A stretch of 50,498 nt of DNA from Klebsormidium nitens. Its lineage: Eukaryota > Streptophyta > Klebsormidiophyceae > Klebsormidiales > Klebsormidiaceae. A program made the position numbers and the translations under genes. The notes beneath the pieces are model-generated. The model did no database searches and had not been told where the DNA came from. It worked only from the letters and a program-made list of their open reading frames with translations. The number at the start of each line of letters is the position of its first letter. Within the stretch, counting starts at the first letter, position 1. The DNA lies in contig DF237570.1 in the NCBI GenBank assembly GCA_000708835.1, positions 1 through 50,498 of the forward strand. The letters run 5' to 3'. Of this stretch, positions 1-12,600 are shown one piece after another.

Positions 1-608
1 TCACAGTGATTATTTAAGCTTTGCCCCTGAATTACGAAATGTGTCGGCGGAATCGCAAGTTACATTTGCCTGGGGCGCAATTCTTGCCGGGGTGGTGCCT
101 TAGAGTGAAATCTTATGCACCCGTAGACTCGGTCACCCCCCTGAAATTCTACCGTCATCCCTAGTACTAGAAATGGTACCGTATTGTCATGGGCGGTTGT
201 GCTGAGCAAGCATTCAATGGTGATCAAAAGCCGAGAAAATTGACGTCATATCTTGTCTGAGCTGAGAAGGAGCTCTTCCAATTTGTACTCCCAGCGAAAT
301 GCATCGGCTAGAGCGGCCAGGGCTGACCCCTAGCGCATATTGATCTTACAGATCTGCATCTGGGAGCTAATCAAAGCAGACTTGAGTTTGTCTGCTTTCA
401 GCAAATGTCTTGAAGCACTAAAAAAAGATCTCGTGTGCAGGGTTCAACAGACTTGTGGAGCACACTATTCCCTAGATCTGCTCAGTGTTCCGTGGTCTTG
501 CAAGGAAGGGGTATTTTTGCACTCAAGGCACTCAAGGATCCGTCCTTCAAATGAAGGTAGCTTTTTGTGTCAGCTGACCTCTGAGATCTGCTCTTCTTTG
601 AGGAGACC
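1..608. other. Upstream region of the golgin gene
   Basis: No convincing gene is visible here. Short open frames exist, but they have no recognisable domain and lack the codon bias of the neighbouring exons. The stretch probably holds the promoter and 5' untranslated region of the golgin gene that starts just after it. I see no clear TATA box or other named element. Confidence 0.5.
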
Positions 609-3600
609 ATGGCTTCCAAAGACCTGCTTGCAGCTGGAAAGAAGCGGGTAGGTTTTCTGTGCCACCACTCCTTTTATAAGGTATTAACTTCATATTGCTT
701 GCAGCTTCTTGAAAGAGGTCTAACACTTGGGATCTCACTCATGCCTTGATCGATGCATTCGCCATCTGGCAGAGGCTCATATCAGGAACATTTCTTGTCA
801 GTGATGGATTTGAATCATGATGCACGAAATTCAAGCTCCATGATGCAGCAAAGTTAATAATCTGGGGATCTGTGGAGGGCTCACAAGCAATGGAACACCC
901 TCATGGTCGCTCATGATCCAATCGAACCACAGCACTTATTGATACTCATATCAATCTGCGTCAGACCTGTCCCTTTGCAATATCAGAAACAGAGGTCTTG
1001 TCAAACCTAGTAGCTCACCCAGTTTCTGTAAAGACCTACTTCCATCTTAGATCCTTTTCTTACATCACTTGCAGCTCGAACAGTTCCGGCAAAACAAGAC
1101 GGGAGCAAAGACGCCGGTGGCAAGCAAGGCGCAGAAACCCGGGTTTAGCTTTGGGTTAGGTCGACGGGCCACCAAGCCAGAGCCGGCAGAAGAAGCAGCA
1201 GCCGGTGAAGTCCCAGATGCTGGAGACGTTTCTGCTGACCTAGCAGGGGATGCAAGCAACTCTGCAGCGACTGAGACGGCGAAGGATCAGGGGTTGGACT
1301 CAGAGCAAGAAGAGGATGTATTCGAGGTGGGGTTCATTGCCTTCGTTTGCTTCTTGACGCAACTGCTGATTTGCAGTAGTGCTGGAAAGCAAATGCTTGC
1401 AGATTGAGTGGCGCGCGGGGCTGCTAAAAGATGTGGGAGGAGAAAAACCTCCGGAAATATGAAAGCTCACTTCTGAAGTTTCGGGTCGGATGCCCATCCT
1501 TAAAAATACATCTTTGCCAAAGGCCATTGCGCTCCCCTACATTATAACCTGACGTGTTGCAGCATCATACTGTCCATTGTGTTGCATCAACCAATGGTGC
1601 GTTGAATGCTCCCTAGAGGGAGATTGTGTTTGAGAATCTCTTTATCCCTTCCATTTCCTTTGCAGGATGCTCGGAGCACCGGGAACCTTACAGATGGCGC
1701 TTCCACTGACGATGAGCAGTCGACCCCAAGGACCCCCCCACTGCGAAGGGTGCCGGCGCCTTTCCCAGAGAACCGCTTCAACTTCTTTGCCAACGACACG
1801 TCGAGGTTTGCGGTGGGTGTCTGAAAGCCTGACTTTTTGACCTGCAGTGTTTTCAGTGCAGTCAGAGGTTGGCATCTGCTGTGGACACTGATTTTGAAGT
1901 TCAAAAGCTCTGGTGGCAACTGGTTTGAAGGGCGCAGCTCTATTTGGAAAGAGGTGTTATAGGGATTTTTGCTATAGCTGGGAGCCCGGAACTCACATTA
2001 ATGCTAAAGTCTGTTTTCCATCTCATCTTTCTGGCCCTCTCCAAACATCTGATTACATTCTTCCTGTGCTCTTCCCGTTGGTTGCGCGATTCATCAGTCG
2101 CTGTATTGTTTCTGCAGACATCTCGGCTTCGCACACAGGAGAATGGTCAGCCAGGCAGCGCCCCTCCACCAGCCCTAGATGTCCAGCCCAAATCCCCTGA
2201 GACTGCGGAGCATAGCCGTTTGAAAGAGCAGGCTCTCTCCCTTCAGCAGCGGCTCTCTCTCATTGGGAGCCCGTCCTCCTCACCCACCCCAGTCGAGAAT
2301 CAGGTCAAAGAAGAGCTCAGGAAGAAGTCTGAACGAATCAAGATTCTGGAAGAGGAGAGAGAGGCACTGCAGGCAAACCGGCGGGAGAGCCGGGGAAGCG
2401 ACGCCGCGCGCAGGGGGGAGAACGCGAGCAGGATCGCAGATCTGGTGGAGAAACACGGGGCTGAGGTGGCGGAGCTGAAGCTGTCGCTACGGGACAAGGA
2501 GCGAGAACTAGGCGTGCTGCAAAGCGAGCGCGAGGAGGCGCGGACCCACTTTGCCGAGTTCCAACAGGCGCTGACGCAGCGGGACGAAACAATCTCGGAG
2601 CTTCAGAAGAAGGTGCGCGAGGCGGGGAACAGTATGGAGATTGAGGAACTCGGCGAGAAGTTGCGTGCGTGCGAGGGGGCGCGCGCGCTTGCAGAGGAGC
2701 GCGCCGAGGGCCTGGCCAAGCAACTAGAGCTGGCGCAGAACTTGAGCGTGGGCAATGAGGAAAGCAGCCTGAAGGCGGCCTCGGAGGAAGTCAAGCGCTG
2801 CCTCGAAGAGGTCGCCGCAGCGAAAGAAGCAGAGCGGAAGGCCGAGGCGAGAGCCGCAGAGACAGAGCGCCAGGTGGCGACGCTCCAGGCCGCGCTGTCC
2901 GGAAAAGACGACGAACTGTCCGCTGTCCGGCTGGAGAAGGACAACGAGCTGGAGCGGTCGCGGTTCACGGTTCAGTCTTTGCAGTTCCAGATCTCATCAG
3001 CAGAGCAGGTTCTGGCGCCGCGAAAGCAGGCGGGAACGGAGTCCTTCTCGCTTGTGTCGGAGGTCACGGCGCTGCTGTCGGAGCTGGAGCATGCGCGGGC
3101 AGGGGTGGCTACGCTGCAGAGCCAGCTGGCGGCGCTAGAACAGGAGGTGCAGTTCCTGAGGACGCAGGCGGCGCAGGGGGAACTCGCGGTGCAGCAGGTT
3201 GCGGCGCTCCAGGCGGATCTGGCGCAACGGGAGGAGCAGCTTCGGAAGACCAAGGAGAAGCTGCGAACCGCGGTGGCCAAGGGAAAGGACGTGGTTCGCG
3301 AGCGGCAGAGCCTCGTGGAAGCGTCGGAAACCCTGCAGGCGCGAGTGGCGGAGCTGGAAACGGAGGTTGCAAGCAAGGGGGTCGTTGTGGAAGAGCAGAA
3401 GGCAAAGCTTGCGGAACTAGAGGCGGGGGCTGCGAGCAACGGGGCCATCGCAGAAGAGCAGAAGGGGAGGCTTGGGGAACTAGAGGCGGAGGTCGCAGCT
3501 CTCAGGAGTGCGCCTGATGAGCAGCGAGTGAAAGCAGAGGAGCTAGAGAGGGCACTCAGTGCTGCGCAGGATAAGGAGAGCGCGGCGTCGATTGAGGTTG

Positions 3601-6600
3601 AAGCGGTGCGGGTCAGAGTTTCTGAGCTGGAGGAAGCAAGCAGCAGGTTGGAGGTGGACAGAGAAGGACTAGTTGGGGAGAAGGAAGCGCTTGAGGCCGA
3701 GTTGGTGGCGTTGCGGAAAGAGGTGAAGAGCGTCGAGGCGGAAGCCCAGAACGTGTGTTCGGCAAAGGAGGCGCTAGAGGCCCGCGCAGGGGAGGCGGAG
3801 AGTGCCGTGGCTGTGATGTCAGCACGCGCAGAGGGGGCCGAAGAAGCTGTGCGGTTGTTGAAAGAAGATTTGGCTGGGGTTCAAGCCAAGAAGAAGGCGC
3901 TAGAAGAGGAAATGGGAACGGCCAGGGGGCGTGCGGAAGAAGCGGAGAGGGCTCTGGAGGAACTACGGGTACGGAGCGAAAAGGAGGGGGAGCAGCGGGT
4001 GACGGTAGCGGAACAGAGGGCGGAGGAAGCGAAGGGGATGCTGGAGTCGAAAGAGGGGGAGCTGCAGGTTGCACTAGAGGAAGTGGCGAGCGTAAAGGCG
4101 GAGCTTTTAGAAGCGGGGTCGAAAGCAGAAGAAGGGGAGAGAAAAGTTGGGGAGCTCGAGGCTGCCTTGGCAAGGGCGTCTGAGGAGACGGCAAAGGGAA
4201 GGGCACAGCTGGAAGGAGTCACAGCGGAGCTGAATGCAGCCAAAGAAGAAGCGAACGCCACCCGTGCTCAAGGGGAAGAGGCAAGGACGGGGGCGTTGAA
4301 AGAGATGGCAGAGAAAGAAGAGGAATTGGGAAAGGCTCTGGCTCAAGTTGAGAGCCAGTATGCGGCAGCGACCGCAGAGGCGGAGGAGATGAAGCTGCGT
4401 CTGACCACGCTCGAGAAGGAGTGCGGGGACGCAAAAGCAGCTTTGGCCGAGTCTCAGGCGGTTGCCGAGTCCAAAGACGCCGCGGTGAAGTCTCTCGAGG
4501 AGAAGGTGAGTGAGTTGACGCGGTCTCAGGAGGAGAGGACGGGCCAGCTTGCCGCGCTCGAAGCGGAGCTAGTGTCTGTGAAGGAGAAAGAAGCGGAGGC
4601 GGTTGCGAAGCTGGAGGCGGCCAGCAACGCAGTGAAGAAGGTCGGGGGCAAGAACAAGAAGGGCGGGGATCGGGCGCTGAGTCCCATGGGGTTGGAAAGA
4701 AGGCTGGTTTCGCTGCAGGAGTCGGCGGATCGAGTGGAGGGCCTTGCTGATGAAGTGGTAAGACTGAAACAGCAGTTGGAGGAAGTGGGAGTGGCTCAAG
4801 ACAAGGCCTCAGAGGAGTTGGCTGGGGTGCGGAAGGATAAAGAAAAGGCGGAGAAGACCGCAAAGTCTGCGAAGGCGCTGTTTGAGACGGTTAGGGAGCA
4901 ATTAGAGGCCAAGTCGGCGGAGCTGACGGCGCTGCAGGAGAGGTTTGAAACTAGAGAGGGGAGCATTCTGGCCTTGGAGGAGGAATTCTCGGGTCAGGCC
5001 GCAGAAGTCGACCAGTTACGGACGGAGTGTCAGAGGTTGGAGAACGAGTTGAGTGGGGCAAGAACTAGAGAGGAAAAGTTTGGGGCGGATCTGGCTGAGG
5101 TTCGGAAAGAGGCCGACCAAGCGAAGGAACAAGAGGCTGCGGTGAAGGAGAAGTTGGAGGAGATGCGGAAGAAAGTGCAGAAGAAAATGGCGGAGACGAA
5201 GGCAAAGAGGGAGGAGCTGGAGGGGAAGATTAAGGAGCAAGGGGAGACCATTGGGGAACTAGAGCGGGGTGTGGCGGAAGCTGCCGGCAAAGCAGGGGAA
5301 GTGGCGCGCCTTGAGGAACAGGTGGCGGCCGCTGAGGCGAGGATTACGGAGCTAACCCAAGAGGTCGAGTCTGCAGAGGCACTGCGGAGGAAGAGTGAGG
5401 CAAGGGTTAATGAGCTAACCCAGGACGTCCAGTCTGCAGAGGCACTACGGAAGGAGAGTGAGGTGAGGCTTAAGGAGCTAACCCAGGAGGTCGAGTCTGC
5501 AGAGGCGCTGCGGAAGGAGAGTGAGGCGAGGGTTAAGGAGCTAACCGAAGAGGTCGACTCTGCTTCAAAGCTGCGGAGAGAGGCGGAGGAGCGGGTTGAG
5601 GGCCTAACCCAGGAGTTAGCGGCCAAGGAGCAGGAAGTTGAGGAGAAGGTTAAGGGCCTAAGCGAGGGGCTCGCAGAGAAAGAGCGGCTACTGAACGAGG
5701 CCCTGGTGGAGGCAGAGACGGAGCGGGAAACTAGGCGTGCGATTGAAGCGTCGGTGGAGGAAGGGAGAGCCGAGCTTGCGGCACAGACGGAAGCACAGGA
5801 GGCGGCCGTTGAGAGGATTGCAGCGCTTGAGAAAGAGGTGGGGGCAATGAAAGAGGCGGCAGCCGCCCGCGAGAAGGTGCTATCGCAAGCGCAGGTGAGA
5901 TAGACCCGTCTTGCGCTCAAGGCTTTCAGTACGAGGTGTCCATTTCTTTGTTTGACCGGCGGCTGCTTGAGTAGCATTAGCAGTCTGCGGAAGACTCGGA
6001 GGGGCAACAGAAACGTCACATCCTTCGCTGGGGAATACTTGGAGAGGCGACGGATTCTACAAATGACTCGTCACAAGCCTGTCCGTCAAACCCAACTCAT
6101 GCACATGATTATCCAAGCACAGGTTGCTCTGATTTAATGCTTTGAAACGTCACTGGACTCACAGAACCTTGTCACGCCTTTGCAGGTTCAAGACCAGCAG
6201 TCTGCTCTGGCCCCCCGCGTACAAGCCCTTGTCTCCCGCCTAACCAAACATGGCATCCTCGAACTAACTCCCGCGCCCAAACCAGAAGCCCCCCAGCCAG
6301 CGCCCCCAAAGGCGACCCACGGGGGCAAGAAGGGCCGTAACAAGAAGGCGCACAACCAGGCCGGCGTTTCCGTGGTGCCCCGCGAGAAACCCTCCGAGGA
6401 GCCTGTCGCAATGTCCCTGGACGCTTTGATCGAGCAGACGGAGAGCGGGATGGTCAAGCTGCTGGAGTCGCTTGAGGGCGCGCAGAAGAAGTGCGAGGCG
6501 CTGGAGCAAGAGCTGAGAGCTCGAGGTGGGTGTCTCGGCGATTTGAAATTTTCGGTTGAGTTCTGGAGGTCTTCGTGTTTGCTTTTCTAGTTCCCTTTTC

Positions 6601-9600
6601 GCCATGCTCATCACTGCGTGATAAGTTCTTGCTTCTGTACACACTGGTCGAAAGCCTTGTTGAATGGAAGCAAACCAACGGACGAAGAGCAACCTTCATT
6701 TTATAAACTTCTTTGTGCCTACCGCTTTACTGTTCGTGAGCCTTTCACCTGGAAGCTTGTTTGGGCGATTGTCAATGATTAGTCTTCTAAATTCGATACA
6801 CTCAAGAGGAGCCCTTGTATGTATTAACAAGGCTCTTCCAGTTTGTGGTGCATGGCACCTTTTTTGGTGCCTTGACAAGTGGAAACGTTAACCTTGCCTG
6901 CGTTCAATGAGTTGCGAACCCCGTGAATTTCACTATCTGAACTTCATGTCTCCTCATTGTTCCCACTTCACAAGCTTGCCCGTGGCCCCACTTGTGTTGG
7001 GACGTTTGGGCACTCTTGAAACAAGAGATGTTCTGAAGAGCTGTTTGAAAAAAAGTGCATCTGATGAGACAGCATGGTGTTGCTCTTACAGAAGAAGAGG
7101 CGGAAAAGATAAAGGCCGAGAGGAACGCCGTGGAAGAGCAGCACCAGGACTCAGTGGCCCGAGTCGCTGCCATGGAGTCTGACGCCGCTTCAGCCCTGGA
7201 GAAGCTGAGGGAAGCTGAAGAGAAAGCAACGCAGACGGAGGCAGCGCTGCGGAAAGAGCTGACGTCAGCCCTGGAGAAGCTGAGGGAAGCTGAAGAGAAA
7301 GCAACGCACATGGAGGCAGGCCTGCAGGAAGAGCTGACGTTAGCTCAAGAGAAGCTGGGGGAAGCTGAAGAGAAGGCGACGCAGACGGAGGCAGCTTTGC
7401 GGGACGAGCTGACGTCAGCCTTGGAAAAGCTCAGGGAAGGGGAAGAAAAGGCGACGCAGACGGAGGCCGCGCTGCGGGAAAAGCTGACATCAGCAGAAGC
7501 TGATGTCGAGCGGCTGCGGGGAGAAGCGCGGGCCGCTGGAGAAGCGGCGGAAGGGGCCGAGAGCAGGGCGCGAGAACTAGAGGCGGGGGTGGAACGCCTG
7601 CGGCGGCAGTCGGAAGATGCGGAGAGAGAGAAGGAATCTGCGGAGAGGGGCTTGAGTGAGCTGGACACGTTGCGGAAAGAAATGGCGGAGGTGGTGGAGG
7701 CGAAACGAAAGGCGGAGGAGTTGCTGACTTCGAAGGGAATAGAGTTGAGTGAGCTTCGGGAGGTGATTCGTCGGATGGAGGAGAAAGGTATGGAGAGGGA
7801 AAGCGAGTTGCGAACGGTGGAAGAGAGAAGAGCGGAGGTGGAGAGCGCCCTGGAAGCGAGAGAGAAAGAAGTGGGCGCTTTGAAGGAAGCCCTCGAAAGC
7901 GGCTGTGCGAAGGAAGAGGAGCTGTCAGCTCAGGTTGCGAAGATGACCGCGTCTGCGTCTGAGAACGAAACGAGAGTGAGCGTACTACGGGAAGCGCTGG
8001 AGACAACTAGAGCGGAGGCGGAAGACGCGCGGGCGCGAGCGGAAGCGGTCGAGAAGGGGAAGGCGGAGGGGGAAGCGGCTATGGAGCAGCTGAGGCAGAG
8101 CTACCAACTAGAGAAGGACAAGGTGGAGCGCGCAAAGAAAGCGTACAAGAAGCTCAAGGACGAGAAAGTGCGCTTCGAGACCAAGGTGAGCGAGTGGCTG
8201 TTAAGGAGTGGGTGCAGGACAGCAATCCGTGGCAGTGCGTTGTTGTGTCTGTAGCGGAATGGATAGACACGTGGCTTCCGTTTGGTGCAGGCGATGCTTG
8301 TGACTTCTGACGATCTGTGATTCTGTTTCGAGTACTCCAAGCAGCGTGTTTCTCATAGTGGTTGGTAACCAGTACAATGAGCTTTGGCGCAGCTGTCGGG
8401 CTCAGAGCGCCTATTGAACGGTGGCAAAACCAGTTTCGGGTTGCGGCCGGAGGCATCAAGTGCGTTCCGCGAGGCACGATTTCAGTAATTGGCTGACATT
8501 TTACCTGAGGACATTGAGAGAGAAATGTTCGGAACCAGTCTCGAAGAGTTCCACCCACGAGGACCTTGTTGAGGGTTGCAAAGCTCGGCCGATAGATGAA
8601 TGACGTCTTCTTTCTGTCTCACAGGTGAAGGAGCTCGAGGGGAGCGCCTCGTCCGGCGCCGACGCTCAAACGGCCCGGATCAAGGAGCTTGAGGCAGCCG
8701 CAGCGCAGTCGCAAGAGCTGCTCGAAAAGGCACAGAGTGAAAAGGGTCAGACAGAGGAGACGCTTAAGCAGCTAGAGGCGGCAGTTGCAGAGGCCGAGGC
8801 CAAGGCGCAAGCACTTGCCGGCCAACTCGAGGAGGCGCGGGAAAGGATGGGGGGCATGGATGCAGAAATTCTCAGAGCGCTCCGTGAGAACCAAGCGCTG
8901 GATGTTATCGTGAAGGACCACCAAGATGCGCTGGAGCGCACGACTGCCGAATCGCACGGTCTCCGGACGGAGCTGGCCGCGGCGTCCGAACGGGCGCGGC
9001 AACTAGAGGCGGAACTCCTGGAGAAGGAAGGGGAGATTGGGGACGTGTGGGAGCGCAATCGGGCTCTCATGGAGGATCGGGCCACGCTTGAGACTTCCGT
9101 TGAGGGTAAGGACTCGGAAATTAACGTGATCCGAGTTCAGTTGTCGGAAGCTGAAAAGAAGGTGACGGAGACGGACACGAGAGCGGGCGCGGCGGAGGCG
9201 CTGTTGGAAGAGACTCGTGGCAGGACGCGGGAACTGGAGGAGGAGGTGGCGGTGATGCAAGGAACTCTGGTGGAGTTGCAGGGGTTCCTGAAAACGATGG
9301 CGCAGGAGAAGGAAAGCGCTGTAGCGGAGAAGTCGGGGCTGGAGGCGAGAGTGCGCGAGCTCAGTCCGGAGATGGAAAAACTGCGCGCGGAGCTGGCCGC
9401 CGTGCGGAAAGAACTAGAGGAGGCGAGCAGCGCTCTGGGAGGTGCGCGGAAAGACGCGGAGGAAGCGAAAGCTAACGCGGATAACGTTCGGAAAGCAGCT
9501 GAAGATGCGGAGAAGATGTTGGGAGACACGCGGAGAGAGGCAGAGGCCGCGCAAAGCGAGCTGCAGAGTCTGAGGGAGGCGAAGAGCACTGATATGAGGG

Positions 9601-12600
9601 AACGAGAAGCAGAGCTTACGTCACTTCTGGCAGAGCGGGACGCGGCAAACGAGGTGCGGATGAAAGAAGTGGCGGAGCTACGGGCGCAGGTGTCGGAACT
9701 GGAGCAGGAGAGACAGGAACTAGAACGGGAGAGGCAAGATCTGGCCGGCGAGCTAGAGTTGGTGCAAGCGGCGATTTTGGACGTCCGACAGGAGAAGAAG
9801 GAACTTGTGGCGGCATCCGAACTAGAGCAGGCGCATATTCATGAAGCTCGCCAGGAGAAGGACCGAATTGCGCAGGAGCTGTCGGATGTGCGGAACCAGT
9901 TGAGACGGACGTCAGGAGCGGAGCAGGAACTAGGGACGGCGAGAGAGGAGGCCGAGCGGATCCGGGTGGAGAGCGATGCGAGGTACAGGGGTTTGCAAAC
10001 CGAGTACGAGGCGCTTGCGACACGTTTGGAGTACGCGGAGAATGAAGTGGGTGCTTTGAGAGAGGCGATGGGTCGGAGAGAGGGCGAGCTGCGGTCAGCA
10101 GAAGACGCTCTTTCTGCTCTAAAAGAGGAGAAGAAAGCGCTAATTCAGAGCCAATCGGAGGAGAGTGAGAGACGGGAAGAAGCCCTGCGGCGAGTTGAGG
10201 TGGAGCTAACAAAACTGAAACAGGAGCGGGAGACGCTACATAGGGACCGCGAGGCCGCGCACAGCTCAGGTGCCGAAGCTGCTGCCGCTATTTCGGTTTT
10301 GGAGAGGGAGAAGAAGCATTTGGAGGAGGAGGTTGCGCGGCTAGAAGAGACGGCTGCGCAGCGGAGCGCGGCTCTGGAGGCGGCCAATGAGAGGGCTTCA
10401 GAAGCTGCAAACGAATTGGCTGAGAAAACGGAGAAGCTTATGGCTTTGTCTGCCGAGATCGCGGCTCTTCAGGCGCAGATTGCAGATGCGGCTTCCGAGA
10501 AGGAGGCGCTGGTGCAGGCTCTGAGGGAGAAGGAGCGCTTGGTGGAGTCACTGGCTGCTGAGCTGGAGGCCGCGAAGAGCCAGAACGAAGCACTGGAGCG
10601 CCAGGTGGCGCAAGCGGGGGACGCCTCCGAGGTCGCGAAGTTGAAAGAGGACCTAGCGCAAGCGCAGACCCAAACGGCAACGGTGCGGGAGAAACTTATG
10701 AAGGCCGTAAAGAAGGGCAAGAGCATCGAGCAGCAGAAGAAGGAACTAGAGAAGGAGCTGCAGGAGTTGAAGGGAGCGCCGGCGGCGACCGAGGGGACGC
10801 CTAGAGGTTCCGCGCGGCAAAGTGAGGAGCTGGGCGACGGGGGGGAAGCTTTAGAGGTGCAGGCGGAGCGGCGGCGGCTGGAAGAAATTTACGCCGCTCA
10901 GATGCAGCGGGTGGCGGAGCATTCCGCGGAGGAGCAACAGCGGCTGACGGCGGAGCGGGACGCGCTCGCGCGCGAACTAGAGGGGGCGAGAAATGAGCTT
11001 AGAGCGTTGGAAGCCGAGGTGCAGAAGCTCGGGGCGCGGATGCGGGATAAGGAGGAGGAAGCGATGGAGGCGCATCGCAAGGCAAACGACCTGGCCGTCG
11101 TGCTGGCGGAGAGCGCAGCGCGTGAGACGGAGCTGCGGAGGATGAGCGGGCACCTGCAGAACCAGGTAGGTTTGGCGCTTTGTTGTTGAGAGCAATTGGA
11201 AGATGTCTGCTGGCTGCATATTACGGGCGTACTGGCACTAATCTTGCAATTGCGGTTGCACAGTAGATATCCACGTCTGTCCTGTCAGACCGCGCTTTAA
11301 CACACCGCTCCACTCAGTAGAGCCCTCTCATTTCATTTCATGACGACCTCTTGCGTCGTTGCAGGGGAAGATTCAGTCAGCTATCAGCAGTGTAAGCGTC
11401 TGTCTGTGCATAGTTTCAAACGGGAAATTGTATCATACTCGACTGCGAACGTAAAAGCGACAGCGCTTATGGATACCAACAAACGTTCCTGTGAAGGAGT
11501 CAGTTTCCAAAATCAACTTCTCAGCCTAACCCACAAGAAGAGGCGTTTTCAAAACCACATCGCCTCTTTCACGTTTCCTCCCTCTCTTTCCAGGTGAAAG
11601 AACTAGAGGAGTCCATTACTGCCGCCAAGCGCAAGCGCCGCGAGTCCGAGCGCGCGCTCGAGACCCACGAGGCCGAACTCCAAACCCTCCAAACCTCGCT
11701 GACGTCACTCGAGCAGTCGAAACAGGCCCTCGAAGCGGACCTGTCCGCCCAGACCGCTCGCGCCGAAACCGCCGAGTCCGCGCTCGCCGCCCGGGAGGTC
11801 GAGATGGGCGGTGTGAATACTCTCAGGTCGGAGCTGGCGGCTGCGAACGAGCGCGTCCGACAGCTGGAAGAGGGCATTCACACCAGGGGGAAAGAGCTGG
11901 AAACTGTGGGGGCGCAGCTGGCGGAGATGACGGAGAAGCACCGGACGGCGCAGGAGAAAGCGCTCCGCGCGCGGGTGCTTTGGGAGAAGGGGAACAAGGA
12001 GGTGGAGAGATTGAAGGCGGAGGTTGCGAGGCTGGAGGAAGGAGGGGAGCAGCGCGAGAGGGGCGGCGAGGACGCGCAGGGAGAGGTGAGCCTCGCTTCT
12101 GGTTTCCACAAGGGAGAGATTGGAATATAATTATCCTTGTGAGTGCTCTATCAACGATCACAACTCGCCTTCTCGAGGTTACAAGTCCGCGCGAAAGAAT
12201 TGCAGGGATTTGAATACAACTTCTGCGATTATCCAGACTCAGTTTCCTTCCGGATCTTCTTCTGCCGTGGTTCAAGTACCTTTGTAGATGGTCGTTGGAC
12301 CTCTCAGTAGTTTGTTCCGTTCGGAAGGGGCGTCATTTTGACCCGTGAATTTGTGAGGACGTGTCAGAGCCCATCTCTTTCGTTTCCGGGTGACTTTCAC
12401 GCGTGGTGCAAACGCGGTGCATTGCTTGGTATACATCGTTCGATTCAGACTTCTGGAATCTCTCAGGAGTGTGTCAGTGCTAAAGAGGGCAAGGAGCTTG
12501 TGGCCTGTGAGAGCAGTCTCAAAGTGCCAGATGTGCTTCCGCCTTTTTACATTCGGCATGGAGAATTGTGTGTTAAGGCTGCAGGAGTGCCTCCACCCTC

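Noticed and set aside
2300-6019. Long minus-strand open frames rich in Ser, Pro and Leu across the golgin exons
   Set aside because: They are antisense shadows of Glu/Lys/Leu codons in the coiled-coil exons. They have no domains, and the plus-strand frame explains the sequence fully. The same holds near 7400-8000, 9600-10200 and 13100-13400.
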